Source: Thermocrinis sp.
GTDB taxonomy: Bacteria > Aquificota > Aquificia > Aquificales > Aquificaceae
Direction of reading: 5' to 3'
Assembly (NCBI GenBank): GCA_009903855.1
Contig: WYEK01000041.1
Span: 1 to 17,269 of the forward strand
Length of the DNA stretch: 17,269 nucleotides
How positions within the stretch are numbered: the first letter of the stretch is position 1; every line of letters starts with the position of its first letter. The position numbers were made by a program, and so were the translations under genes. Below the pieces are notes generated by a model. That model did no database searches. It had not been told where the DNA came from and saw only the letters and a program-made list of their open reading frames with translations. Below are positions 7,772 to 14,560 of this stretch, piece by piece.

Positions 7772-8989
7772 ATGGCAAAGGAGAAGTTTGTAAGAGAGAA
7801 GGAGCACGTAAACGTAGGAACAATAGGGCACGTAGACCACGGTAAATCTACCCTAACCTCTGCCATAACATGCGTCCTTGCCGCAGGTGTACTGCCAGGC
7901 GGTAAGGCCAGATGCATGAAATACGAAGAAATAGACAAGGCTCCAGAAGAAAAAGAAAGAGGTATCACCATCAACATAACCCACGTGGAGTATGAAAGTG
8001 CCAAAAGACACTACGCCCACATAGATTGCCCCGGACACGCAGACTACATAAAGAACATGATCACGGGCGCCGCTCAGATGGACGGTGCTATTCTTGTGGT
8101 ATCCGCCGCCGACGGACCTATGCCCCAGACAAGGGAACACGTATTGCTTGCAAGACAGGTTAATGTTCCATACATCGTGGTCTTTATGAATAAGTGCGAT
8201 ATGGTAGATGACCCAGAGCTTCTGGACTTGGTAGAGCTTGAAGTGAGAGAGCTTTTGAACAAATACGAATTTCCTGGAGATGATGTGCCAGTTATAAGGG
8301 GTTCTGCTTTGGGAGCTTTGCAGGAGCTGGAAGCAGGAAAGCCAGACAAGTGGTGTAATGCCATAGTGGAGCTTGTGAACGCTATGGATGAATACATACC
8401 CACACCTGTAAGAGAGTCAGACAAACCCTTCTTGATGCCCATAGAGGACGTCTTTAGCATCTCTGGTCGTGGAACGGTGGTGACAGGAAGGGTAGAAAGG
8501 GGAACCCTAAAGCCTGGCGAGGAGGTGGAGATTGTAGGACTTAGGGAGGAGCCCTTGAAGACGGTGGCAACTTCTATAGAGATGTTCAGGAAGGTTCTTG
8601 ATGAAGCACTTCCTGGAGACAACATAGGTGTGCTGTTGAGGGGAGTGGGTAAGGATGATGTGGAGAGGGGTCAGGTATTGGCAAAGCCGGGGACAGTGAA
8701 GCCTCACAGGAGGTTTAGGGCACAGGTGTATATTCTCACCAAGGAAGAGGGTGGAAGACACAGTCCGTTCTTTGTCAACTACAGGCCACAGTTTTACTTT
8801 AGGACAGCGGACGTGACAGGTGTGATAGTGAAGTTGCCTGAGGGGCAGGAGATGGTCATGCCTGGGGACAATGTGGAGCTTGAGGTGGAGTTGATAAAGC
8901 CTGTGGCTATGGAGGAAGGTTTGAGGTTTGCTATAAGGGAAGGTGGTAAGACCGTCGGTGCAGGTGTCGTTACAAAAATACTTGATTGA
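7772..8989 (+). CDS. tuf: Elongation factor Tu
   Basis: EF-Tu delivers aminoacyl-tRNA to the ribosomal A site as a GTP complex. The product has 405 residues, matching the form I recall from Aquifex. GTPase motifs are GHVDHGKS at 19-26, the switch I ERGITI segment at 62-67, DCPGH at 85-89 and NKCD at 140-143. Domains II and III follow, with GRGTVVTGRVERG and the terminal EGGKTVGAGVVTKILD. Arg codon use changes sharply at about codon 231. Before it I count 7 AGA and 2 AGG; from there on, 13 AGG, 1 AGA and 1 CGT. AAA for Lys also becomes rare. This may reflect conversion with a second tuf copy. rpsJ follows after 10 nt. Confidence 0.99.
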   Translation: MAKEKFVREKEHVNVGTIGHVDHGKSTLTSAITCVLAAGVLPGGKARCMKYEEIDKAPEEKERGITINITHVEYESAKRHYAHIDCPGHADYIKNMITGAAQMDGAILVVSAADGPMPQTREHVLLARQVNVPYIVVFMNKCDMVDDPELLDLVELEVRELLNKYEFPGDDVPVIRGSALGALQELEAGKPDKWCNAIVELVNAMDEYIPTPVRESDKPFLMPIEDVFSISGRGTVVTGRVERGTLKPGEEVEIVGLREEPLKTVATSIEMFRKVLDEALPGDNIGVLLRGVGKDDVERGQVLAKPGTVKPHRRFRAQVYILTKEEGGRHSPFFVNYRPQFYFRTADVTGVIVKLPEGQEMVMPGDNVELEVELIKPVAMEEGLRFAIREGGKTVGAGVVTKILD

Positions 8990-8999
8990 GGTGTAAAAA

Positions 9000-9314
9000 A
9001 TGGAGCAGGAGATAATACGAATAAAGCTGAAGTCCTACGATCACAGGGTGCTGGATCAGTCTGTTAAGCAGATAGTGGATGTGGTGAAAAGGACGGGGGG
9101 TATGGTGAAGGGTCCCATCCCCCTACCTACCAGAAGGAGGAGATGGGTAGTCCTGCGCTCCCCTCACAAGTTTGATCAGTCTCGTGAGCACTTTGAAATA
9201 AGAGAACACAAGAGGATTTTAGACATAGTGAGGATAACACCTCAAACGGTAGAATCCCTAATGAACCTGAACCTTCCAGCGGGAGTAAGTGTAGAGCTAA
9301 AGATAAGGAGTTGA
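9000..9314 (+). CDS. rpsJ: 30S ribosomal protein S10 (NusE)
   Basis: S10 sits in the 30S head and, as NusE, also joins NusB and NusG in antitermination and transcription-translation coupling. The 104-residue product has the family's opening IRIKLKSYDHRVLDQS, the loop segment GPIPLPTRRRRWVVLRSPH and the ending HFEIREHKRILDIV. The loop is slightly more basic and has Trp where Tyr/Phe is usual. GAGGTG at 8988-8993 overlaps the tuf stop and acts as a weak ribosome binding site 6 nt before the ATG. In E. coli, rpsJ is preceded by a long leader to which L4 binds. Here only 10 nt separate it from tuf, so that type of control cannot operate at this place. Confidence 0.98.
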   Translation: MEQEIIRIKLKSYDHRVLDQSVKQIVDVVKRTGGMVKGPIPLPTRRRRWVVLRSPHKFDQSREHFEIREHKRILDIVRITPQTVESLMNLNLPAGVSVELKIRS

Positions 9315-9318
9315 TGCC

Positions 9319-10023
9319 ATGGGTCTTGGAGCTTTTGGAATAAAACTTGGAATGACTAGGGTATTTTTAAAGGATGGCACCGCAGTGCCCGTAACAGCCA
9401 TAAAGGTGCCAAAGCACACGGTAGTTGCTATCAAAACAGTGGAAAAGGATGGCTACAATGCGATCCAATTGGGAGCCTTTGAAACTACAGAGAAAAAACT
9501 GACAAAGCCGGAGATAGGTCATTTAAAGAAAGCGGGAGTTAAGCTTTTGAGAAGGCTTAAAGAGTTCAGAGTGGAAAATCCACAAGATTATCAAGTGGGT
9601 CAGGAACTGACGGTGGCAGACCTTTTTAAGCCCGGAGAGCTGGTAGATGTGGTAGGCATCAGCAAGGGTAGAGGTTTTGCAGGTACTATGAAGAGGTGGG
9701 ATTTTGGAGGATTTCCTAAGTCCCACGGACACAGATACCACAGAGCTGTAGGTTCAATAGGTCAAAGAACAGACCCAGGAAGGGTTTGGAAGGGTAAAAG
9801 GATGGCTGGGCATTGGGGTGCAGAGACGGTCAGAGTTCAATCCTTGCTGGTGGTGGATGTTCTACCAGATCTGGAAGTAATCCTCGTAAAAGGTTCTGTA
9901 CCTGGTCATCCAAAGGGTATTGTGATCGTAGAGAAGACTAGGATTGCCTACAGAAAGTCTCAAAGGCTAAAGTTAAATAGAATAAAGCATATACCAGAAA
10001 ACCTGGTGAGGAATGAGCAATGA
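9319..10023 (+). CDS. rplC: 50S ribosomal protein L3
   Basis: L3 is an early 50S assembly protein whose long loop approaches the peptidyl-transferase centre. The 234-residue product starts MGLGAFGIKLGMTRVF and contains the core VGISKGRGFAGTMKRWDF. The loop segment has GSIGQ at 145-149 followed by DPGRVWKGKRMAGHWG. Q149 matches the glutamine that PrmB methylates in E. coli. After the usual last strand (VKGSVPGHPKGIVIVEK) there is an extra basic tail of roughly 22 residues, absent from E. coli L3. The ribosome binding site AAGGAG is at 9305-9310, 8 nt before the ATG. The stop overlaps the rplD start (ATGA), implying coupled translation. Confidence 0.98.
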   Translation: MGLGAFGIKLGMTRVFLKDGTAVPVTAIKVPKHTVVAIKTVEKDGYNAIQLGAFETTEKKLTKPEIGHLKKAGVKLLRRLKEFRVENPQDYQVGQELTVADLFKPGELVDVVGISKGRGFAGTMKRWDFGGFPKSHGHRYHRAVGSIGQRTDPGRVWKGKRMAGHWGAETVRVQSLLVVDVLPDLEVILVKGSVPGHPKGIVIVEKTRIAYRKSQRLKLNRIKHIPENLVRNEQ

Positions 10024-10616
10024 GTGAGCTGAGCGAACTTAGAGAGGACATATTTGGTGTTGAAGTGAAAAAGCATGTCCTTTGGGAAGTGGTCAAGTGG
10101 CAACTAGCCTGCCGAAGGCAGGGAACCCATAGCACAAAGACCCGCGGTGAAGTAGCATACAGCGGAAGGAAGATCCTACCTCAGAAGGGGACGGGAAACG
10201 CTAGACACGGAGACAGAGGTGCCCCCATCTTCGTAGGTGGTGGTGTAGCCCATGGACCAAAGCCAAGGGACTACTACTACCCATTACCTAAGAAGGTGAG
10301 AAAGTTAGCTTTGAAAATGGCACTCTCTTCCAAAGTTCAAGAAAAAGCAATAAGCTTGGTGGATCAGATTCCCATAGGAGATGTACCAAAAACCAAAAAG
10401 GCGGTGGAGTTCCTACGTAACCAAGGTTTGGAGGGTAAGAAGGTTCTTGTGATACTCCCTGAAAAGGATGAGGTGATCTATAAATCCTTCAGAAACCTTC
10501 CTTATGCGAAGGTCCTTCCCGTAGAGGGGCTGAACGTTTACGACATCCTTTGGGCAGACCATTTGATTATTACAAGACCGTCTTTGGAAAAGATCTACGA
10601 GAGGTTGGGCTCATGA
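10020..10616 (+). CDS. rplD: 50S ribosomal protein L4 (short N-terminus)
   Basis: L4 lines the peptide exit tunnel with its extended loop. The 198-residue product contains DIFGVEV, the core VVKWQLACRRQGTHSTKTRGEV, a loop with QKGTGNARHGDRGAP, and HGPKPRDYYYPLPKKVRKLA, all typical of L4. The usual N-terminal strands (an MKVxVLDxxGKKVGEVEL-type segment of about 15-18 residues before the IFGVEV motif) are missing, replaced by MSELSELRE. An in-frame TGA at 10014-10016 stands only one codon before the ATG, so the short form is real unless the read is wrong. The start lies within the rplC stop (ATGA), and the rplW start lies within its own stop. Confidence 0.97.
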   Translation: MSELSELREDIFGVEVKKHVLWEVVKWQLACRRQGTHSTKTRGEVAYSGRKILPQKGTGNARHGDRGAPIFVGGGVAHGPKPRDYYYPLPKKVRKLALKMALSSKVQEKAISLVDQIPIGDVPKTKKAVEFLRNQGLEGKKVLVILPEKDEVIYKSFRNLPYAKVLPVEGLNVYDILWADHLIITRPSLEKIYERLGS

Positions 10617-10909
10617 GAAGGCCGGAGGAGATCATAATAAGACCCATAATAACCGAGAAGAGTAACAGACTTATGGAATTGAAAAAGTACACCTTTGAGG
10701 TGGCAATGGATGCCAACAAGCACGAGATAAAGCACGCTATACAAACCCTCTTTGGTGTAAAGGTGCTAAAGGTTAATACCATGATCGTTAAACCAAGAAA
10801 GAGAAGGGTCTTTGGAAAGTTCAGAAAGTATGGTTACACAAAGGCTTACAAAAAGGCCATAGTAACCATAGACCCTTCTCAGGAAATAGACCTTTCAAAG
10901 GTGAGGTAA
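10613..10909 (+). CDS. rplW: 50S ribosomal protein L23
   Basis: L23 surrounds the exit of the peptide tunnel and is the docking site for trigger factor and SRP. The product from the ATG at 10613 has 98 residues, the normal size. It begins MRRPEEIIIRPIITEKS, has the KYTFEVAMDANKHEIKHAIQ segment and the VKVLKVNTM strand, then the basic KPRKRRVFGKFRKYGYTKAYKKA region. The start is inside the rplD stop (ATGA), with GAGAGG at 10599-10604 as ribosome binding site. A longer in-frame reading from 10550 would add 21 residues unlike L23 and overlap rplD by 67 nt, so it was not used. Confidence 0.98.
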   Translation: MRRPEEIIIRPIITEKSNRLMELKKYTFEVAMDANKHEIKHAIQTLFGVKVLKVNTMIVKPRKRRVFGKFRKYGYTKAYKKAIVTIDPSQEIDLSKVR

Positions 10910-10913
10910 AAAC

Positions 10914-11786
10914 ATGGGTGTAAGAAAGTTAAAGCCGGTTACCAATGGACAGAGGCATGCGGTCCTCTATGACTTTGCAGAGATCACCAAGAGTGAGCCC
11001 GAAAAGTCCTTGACCTACTTTTACAAAAGGGCTAAAGGGCGCTCTCATGGTAAGATCACTGTAAGGTCAAGGGGTGGAGGACACAAAAAGAGATACAGGA
11101 TTATAGACTTCAAAAGGGATAAGAGCCTTGTGCCCGCCAAGGTAGCGGCAATAGAGTATGACCCCTTCAGGTCTGCCCGTATAGCATTGCTACACTACGC
11201 AGACGGTGAAAAGAGGTATATTATCTGGCCCGAAGGTCTCAAGGTTGGAGATACCGTCATGTCCATATCCTACGAAGACGCAGAGGCAGGGAAGGAACTT
11301 CCAGAAATAAAACCCGGCAACGCATTACCTTTGAAGTACATCCCTGTAGGAACTATAATCCACAACATAGAACTTCACCCTGGAAAGGGTGGTCAGCTGG
11401 TTAGGGCTGCGGGTACCTCTGCGCAGGTTTTGGGTAAGGTTGGTGATTATGTGCAGGTTAGGTTACCCTCTGGAGAGATAAGACTCATCCACCAAAGGTG
11501 CATGGCTACCGTAGGTGCGGTTGGTTTGGCAGAGCACGAGCTTGTAAAGTACGGAAAGGCTGGTAGATACCGTTGGCTTGGCTGGAGACCTCATACTCGT
11601 GGAACCGCCATGAACCCAGTGGACCACCCTCACGGTGGTGGTGAGGGTAAAACCAAAGGAAAGCACCCAGAATCTCCTTGGGGATGGAAGACCAAGGGAT
11701 ACAAGACCAGAAGGGGCAAAAAGTACTCAGACAAGTTTATTCTTGTTAACAGGAAGGGTAAACCTCTAAAGGAGGGCATTAAGTAA
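10914..11786 (+). CDS. rplB: 50S ribosomal protein L2
   Basis: L2 is a core 23S rRNA binder needed for subunit joining and peptidyl-transferase function. The 290-residue product is slightly longer than the usual 270-280. It contains GKITVRSRGGGHKKRYRIID, PAKVAAIEYDPFRSARIALL and PGKGGQLVRAAGTSAQ. The hallmark NPVDHPHGGGEG, around residues 234-245, includes the histidine implicated in catalysis studies. The C-terminus TKGYKTRRGKKYSDKFI is followed by a basic tail of about 15 residues. GAGGT at 10903-10907, overlapping the rplW stop, is the likely ribosome binding site. The TAA shares a base with the rpsS ATG (TAATG). Confidence 0.99.
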   Translation: MGVRKLKPVTNGQRHAVLYDFAEITKSEPEKSLTYFYKRAKGRSHGKITVRSRGGGHKKRYRIIDFKRDKSLVPAKVAAIEYDPFRSARIALLHYADGEKRYIIWPEGLKVGDTVMSISYEDAEAGKELPEIKPGNALPLKYIPVGTIIHNIELHPGKGGQLVRAAGTSAQVLGKVGDYVQVRLPSGEIRLIHQRCMATVGAVGLAEHELVKYGKAGRYRWLGWRPHTRGTAMNPVDHPHGGGEGKTKGKHPESPWGWKTKGYKTRRGKKYSDKFILVNRKGKPLKEGIK

Positions 11787-12241
11787 TGGGTTTCAAAGGT
11801 GCTTGGAACAAAAGGAATAAGCTTATTGAGGACCTTGACACATTTCTAAAGCTATACAAGAAGGTTCAGAGGGTATACAAAAAGGTAAGGAAGGTCCAAC
11901 ACACACCAGAGCTTTTCGAAAGGGCCTACCAAAAGTACAAGGAGATCTGGGAGCAATACAGAAAGCTGGTGGATAAAAAGGCCTGGGTTGATCCAAAGCT
12001 TTGGAGTAGGATAAGGAAGATGAACCAGACAGGAGAAAGGAAGGTTATAAAAACTTACAGCAGGGACACCACCATAATACCTGAGTTTGTAGGTCACACC
12101 ATAGCAGTTCATAACGGCAAAACCTTTGTGCCCGTTTATATTACTTCTGATATGGTGGGACATAAGTTGGGTGAGTTTGCTCCCACCAGGACCTTTAAGG
12201 GCCACCCGGAGAAGTCTTCAAAGGTGGCCAAGAAGAAGTGA
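11786..12241 (+). CDS. rpsS: 30S ribosomal protein S19 with long N-terminal extension
   Basis: S19 sits in the 30S head, pairs with S13 and contacts the 50S subunit. The C-terminal 90 residues are canonical: GERKVIKTYSRDTTIIPEFV, GHTIAVHNGKTFVPVYIT and MVGHKLGEFAPTRTFKGH. The protein is 151 residues, whereas S19 is normally about 92. The usual LKKGPF(V/I)D start matches DKKAWVD at 63-69, so about 58 residues are added before it. The extension (bases 11786-11959) is basic and aromatic, probably helical, with a small internal repeat, YKKVQRV/YKKVRKV. The ATG is the only Met before residue 79, overlaps the rplB stop (TAATG) and has AAAGGAGGG at 11767-11775 upstream. An in-frame GTG at residue 62 lacks a good ribosome binding site. 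The extension is therefore probably translated; its role is unknown. Confidence 0.97.
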   Translation: MGFKGAWNKRNKLIEDLDTFLKLYKKVQRVYKKVRKVQHTPELFERAYQKYKEIWEQYRKLVDKKAWVDPKLWSRIRKMNQTGERKVIKTYSRDTTIIPEFVGHTIAVHNGKTFVPVYITSDMVGHKLGEFAPTRTFKGHPEKSSKVAKKK

Positions 12242-12250
12242 GGTGAAAAC

Positions 12251-12592
12251 ATGGAAGCGAGGGCAATTTTAAGGTATGCTAAGATCTCTCCTCTAAAGGC
12301 AAGGCAGGTGCTGAGGGTCATACAGGGGATGAAAGCGGGAGATGCCTTGTATCAGCTAAAGCTCATCCCCAAAAAGTCAGCAAAGATCGTAGAAGGTGTG
12401 CTAAAGAGTGCATTGGCTAACGCAGAACAGAAGGGTCTGGACCTTGACAGTCTTTACATAAAAAAGGCAGTGGCGGATGATGGCCCCATGTACAAAAAGT
12501 GGATCCCCAGGGCCCACGGTAGGGCGACTATGGTGAGAAAGAGAACTTCTCACATAACTATTGTGTTAGAAGAAAGGAAGGAGGAAGGCTGA
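12251..12592 (+). CDS. rplV: 50S ribosomal protein L22
   Basis: L22 spans the 50S subunit and its beta-hairpin narrows the exit tunnel beside L4. The 113-residue product has the family start ARAILRYAKISPLKARQVLR and the conserved KSALANAEQKG helix. The hairpin and ending read KWIPRAHGRATMVRKRTSHI. Length is normal and the hairpin tip shows none of the deletions linked to macrolide resistance, as far as can be judged by eye. GAGGTG at 12240-12245, over the rpsS stop, precedes the ATG by 5 nt. The stop overlaps the rpsC start (TGATG). Confidence 0.98.
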   Translation: MEARAILRYAKISPLKARQVLRVIQGMKAGDALYQLKLIPKKSAKIVEGVLKSALANAEQKGLDLDSLYIKKAVADDGPMYKKWIPRAHGRATMVRKRTSHITIVLEERKEEG

Positions 12593-13290
12593 TGGGTCAG
12601 AAAACACATCCTATTGGGTTTAGGCTTGGTATTACAAAGGATTGGACCTCCAAGTGGTACGCAGACAAAAGGGAATACACAAAGCTCCTGCATCAAGACT
12701 TAAAGATAAAGGAATACATAAAAAAACGCTACTACGCAGCGGGTGTTTCTAAGGTAATCATTGAGAGGGCGGCGGAGAAGATAAGGATAAGGATTTTAGT
12801 GGCCAGACCTGGAATCATAATAGGTCGCAAGGGTGCAGAGGTAGAACAGCTGAGGAAGGACCTCTTGGCTATAGCTCCCGGTTATAACTACAACATAAAC
12901 GTGGAGGAGGTTAGAACTCCCGAGCTGGATGCCCAGCTTGTGGCGGAGGAAATTGCCCTTCAGATAGAAAGAAGGGTCTCCCACAGGCGAGCAATGAAAA
13001 GGGCAATAGACAATGCCCTAAAGGCAGGGGCAAAAGGTGTAAAGGTTCAGGTGAAGGGAAGGATTGGTGGTGCGGAACTGGCAAGGGCAGAGTGGTTCCT
13101 GGTGGGAAGGATGCCCCTTCAGACCCTAAGGGCGGACATAGACTACGGTTTTGCGGTAGCCCAGACCAAGTACGGCGTCTTGGGTGTGAAGGTTTGGATA
13201 TACAAGGGAGACATCCTAAAGGGTGGCAAAGAGGAAATCATCAAAAAGATAGAAGAGGACCTTAAAAGAGCAGAAAAGGAGGTAGTCTAA
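12592..13290 (+). CDS. rpsC: 30S ribosomal protein S3
   Basis: S3 forms part of the mRNA entry channel and the ribosomal helicase site. The 232-residue product begins MGQKTHPIGFRLGITKDWTS. It has an N-terminal KH domain with PGIIIGRKGAEVEQLRKDL, whose GRKG loop contacts RNA. A C-terminal domain follows, with RRVSHRRAMKRAI, GAKGVKVQVKGRIGGAELAR and a YGFAVAQTKYGVLGVKVWIY ending. It overlaps the rplV stop by one base and has GGAGG at 12580-12584 as ribosome binding site. rplP follows after a single base, in the standard S10-operon order. Confidence 0.99.
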   Translation: MGQKTHPIGFRLGITKDWTSKWYADKREYTKLLHQDLKIKEYIKKRYYAAGVSKVIIERAAEKIRIRILVARPGIIIGRKGAEVEQLRKDLLAIAPGYNYNINVEEVRTPELDAQLVAEEIALQIERRVSHRRAMKRAIDNALKAGAKGVKVQVKGRIGGAELARAEWFLVGRMPLQTLRADIDYGFAVAQTKYGVLGVKVWIYKGDILKGGKEEIIKKIEEDLKRAEKEVV

Positions 13291-13291
13291 G

Positions 13292-13720
13292 ATGTCTTTC
13301 TTGGCACCTAAAAAAACAAAGTTTAGAAAACAGCAAAGAGGAACATTAAAAGGTAAAGCCTTCAGGGGTAATAAAGTATCCTTTGGAGAGTACGGCATAC
13401 AAGCCTTAGAGGCTCATTGGCTCACCCAAAGGCAGATAGAAGCAGGCAGGGTCACTTTGGTCAGAGCTCTGAAAAAGGGTGCGAAGATATGGGTCACTAT
13501 CTTTCCTGACAAGCCTTACACCAGGAAGCCCAATGAGGTTCGTATGGGTGGTGGAAAGGGTGACCCTGAGGGCTTTGTGGCGGTGGTAAAGCCAGGTAGG
13601 ATTCTCTATGAATTCTCAGGTGTGTCGGAGGATGTGGCGGAAGAGGCTTGCAGGCTGGTGGCGTCTAAATTGCCTATAAAGGTGAGGCTTGTCAAAAAGC
13701 ACGGAGGTATTGGAGCATGA
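13292..13720 (+). CDS. rplP: 50S ribosomal protein L16
   Basis: L16 organises the A-site tRNA binding region of the 50S subunit. The 142-residue product begins with MSFLAPKKTKFRKQQRG, where the usual opening is MLxPKRTKYRKxxRG. It continues with VSFGEYGIQALEAHWLTQRQIEAGR, IWVTIFPDKPYTRKP and MGGGKGDPEGFVAVVKPGRI, which are diagnostic. Length is typical. AAAAGGAGG at 13275-13283 is a good ribosome binding site upstream of the ATG. The TGA overlaps the rpmC ATG (ATGA). Confidence 0.99.
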   Translation: MSFLAPKKTKFRKQQRGTLKGKAFRGNKVSFGEYGIQALEAHWLTQRQIEAGRVTLVRALKKGAKIWVTIFPDKPYTRKPNEVRMGGGKGDPEGFVAVVKPGRILYEFSGVSEDVAEEACRLVASKLPIKVRLVKKHGGIGA

Positions 13721-13917
13721 AGGCTAAGGAACTCAGAAAGCTTTCTCTCCAAGACCTCTTGAAAAAAGAGGAAGAACTCAGAAGAGAGATTCTAAACTTA
13801 CGCTTTAAAAAGCAAATAGAAGGACTTAAGGATAAGATGGCTATCAGGAAAGCAAGAAGAGACTTAGCAAGGGTTCTAACCATTATCAGGGAAAAGCAGA
13901 TGGAGGGACAAAAATGA
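13717..13917 (+). CDS. rpmC: 50S ribosomal protein L29
   Basis: L29 is a small helical protein near the tunnel exit, beside L23. The 66-residue product starts MKAKELRKLSLQDLLKKEEE and has the signature ILNLRFKKQIEGLKDKMAIRKARRDLARVLTI, split here as LNLRFKKQ and RKARRDLARVLTIIRE. Size and two-helix hairpin pattern match the family. Both ends overlap neighbours in ATGA arrangements (rplP before, rpsQ after), so it is embedded in a translationally coupled chain. The ribosome binding site GGAGG (13703-13707) lies within the end of rplP. Confidence 0.97.
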   Translation: MKAKELRKLSLQDLLKKEEELRREILNLRFKKQIEGLKDKMAIRKARRDLARVLTIIREKQMEGQK

Positions 13918-14219
13918 GCTGGCACACGAAAAGAAAGGAGTTTGTGGGTGTTGTTGTTAGCGACAAAATGGACAAAACGGTGGTGGTGCGTGTGGATAGA
14001 AAAGTGTCCCACCCTATATACAAAAAGCACATCATAAAGAGCAAAAAATACCACGCCCATGATCCCAACAACGAGTGTAGGGTGGGAGACGTAGTAGTCA
14101 TAAGGGAAACAAGGCCTCTCTCAAAAACAAAAAGATGGGTAGTAGTTAAGATCTTGCAAAGGGCTAAATCTCCAGAAATTCTTCAAGAGACTCCTCAGGA
14201 AACTTCTCAAAAAACTTAA
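13914..14219 (+). CDS. rpsQ: 30S ribosomal protein S17
   Basis: S17 binds the 5' domain of 16S rRNA and is an early assembly protein. The 101-residue product has the OB-fold core KEFVGVVVSDKMDKTVVVRV, then the HPIYKKHIIKSKKYHAHDP segment, and RVGDVVVIRETRPLSKTKRW. It ends with a tail of about 16 residues rich in Gln, Thr and Glu (SPEILQETPQETSQKT), beyond the usual KIL(Q/E)RA end. This is the last ribosomal gene of the window; rplN does not follow. Its stop shares a base with the ATG of the next gene (TAATG), tying a non-ribosomal gene into the operon. GGAGGG at 13902-13907 is its ribosome binding site. Confidence 0.98.
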   Translation: MSWHTKRKEFVGVVVSDKMDKTVVVRVDRKVSHPIYKKHIIKSKKYHAHDPNNECRVGDVVVIRETRPLSKTKRWVVVKILQRAKSPEILQETPQETSQKT

Positions 14220-14560
14220 TGCGCGTTCTACTTTTGGTAAAAGGAGACCCGTTCTCTTGGAGGTGCCACGAAGCCTTAAGGGTTGCCTTAGCTTTGGGTA
14301 TAAACCACGAGGTTTTCCTTGTCTTTATAAAGGATGGAGTTTATGCTCTAACCAAGTGGAAGCATGAAAAACTCCTTATACATAACTTTGAAAAGCTCTT
14401 GGAGAACATGGGTTATGTAAATGTTAAGCTCTTCGTGGAAGATCTATCCGCGGAAGAGAGGGGGCTAAAAAGGGAAGACTTTGCAGTGGATGTGGAGTTT
14501 GTAAACATGGAAAGCGTAAAAGACATGTTGGCTTCCTCGGAGGCGGTTCTGGTATGGTAA
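14219..14560 (+). CDS. DsrE/DsrF (TusC)-like sulfur-relay protein
   Basis: A 113-residue protein of the DsrE-like fold. The signs are a hydrophobic first strand (MRVLLLV), an ALRVALALG helix, an EVFLVFIKDGVYAL segment matching the GHEV-x-VFF-x-DGVY region of the family, and a late ERGL motif at 80-83. It ends in a short hydrophobic strand (AVLVW). The ERGL and C-terminal layout point to DsrF/TusC. The sulfur-carrying Cys of DsrE/TusD is not seen; the only cysteine is C16. Family members act as DsrEFH or TusBCD complexes that pass sulfur from TusA-type carriers, either to tRNA 2-thiolation or in sulfur oxidation. The ATG overlaps the rpsQ stop and has no clear ribosome binding site, so translation probably depends on reinitiation. 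The exact subgroup is uncertain. Confidence 0.72.
   Translation: MRVLLLVKGDPFSWRCHEALRVALALGINHEVFLVFIKDGVYALTKWKHEKLLIHNFEKLLENMGYVNVKLFVEDLSAEERGLKREDFAVDVEFVNMESVKDMLASSEAVLVW

Noticed and set aside
8990..8999. S10 leader or attenuator before rpsJ
   Set aside because: Only 10 nt separate tuf from rpsJ; there is no room for a structured leader.
10550..10612. Longer rplW from 10550
   Set aside because: The 21 added residues come from the rplD coding region in another frame and are not like L23; the ATGA start at 10613 fits the pattern of the operon.
14161..14219. Terminator after rpsQ, the last ribosomal gene
   Set aside because: No GC-rich inverted repeat followed by a T run is present; the region codes for the S17 tail and the next gene starts within the stop codon.
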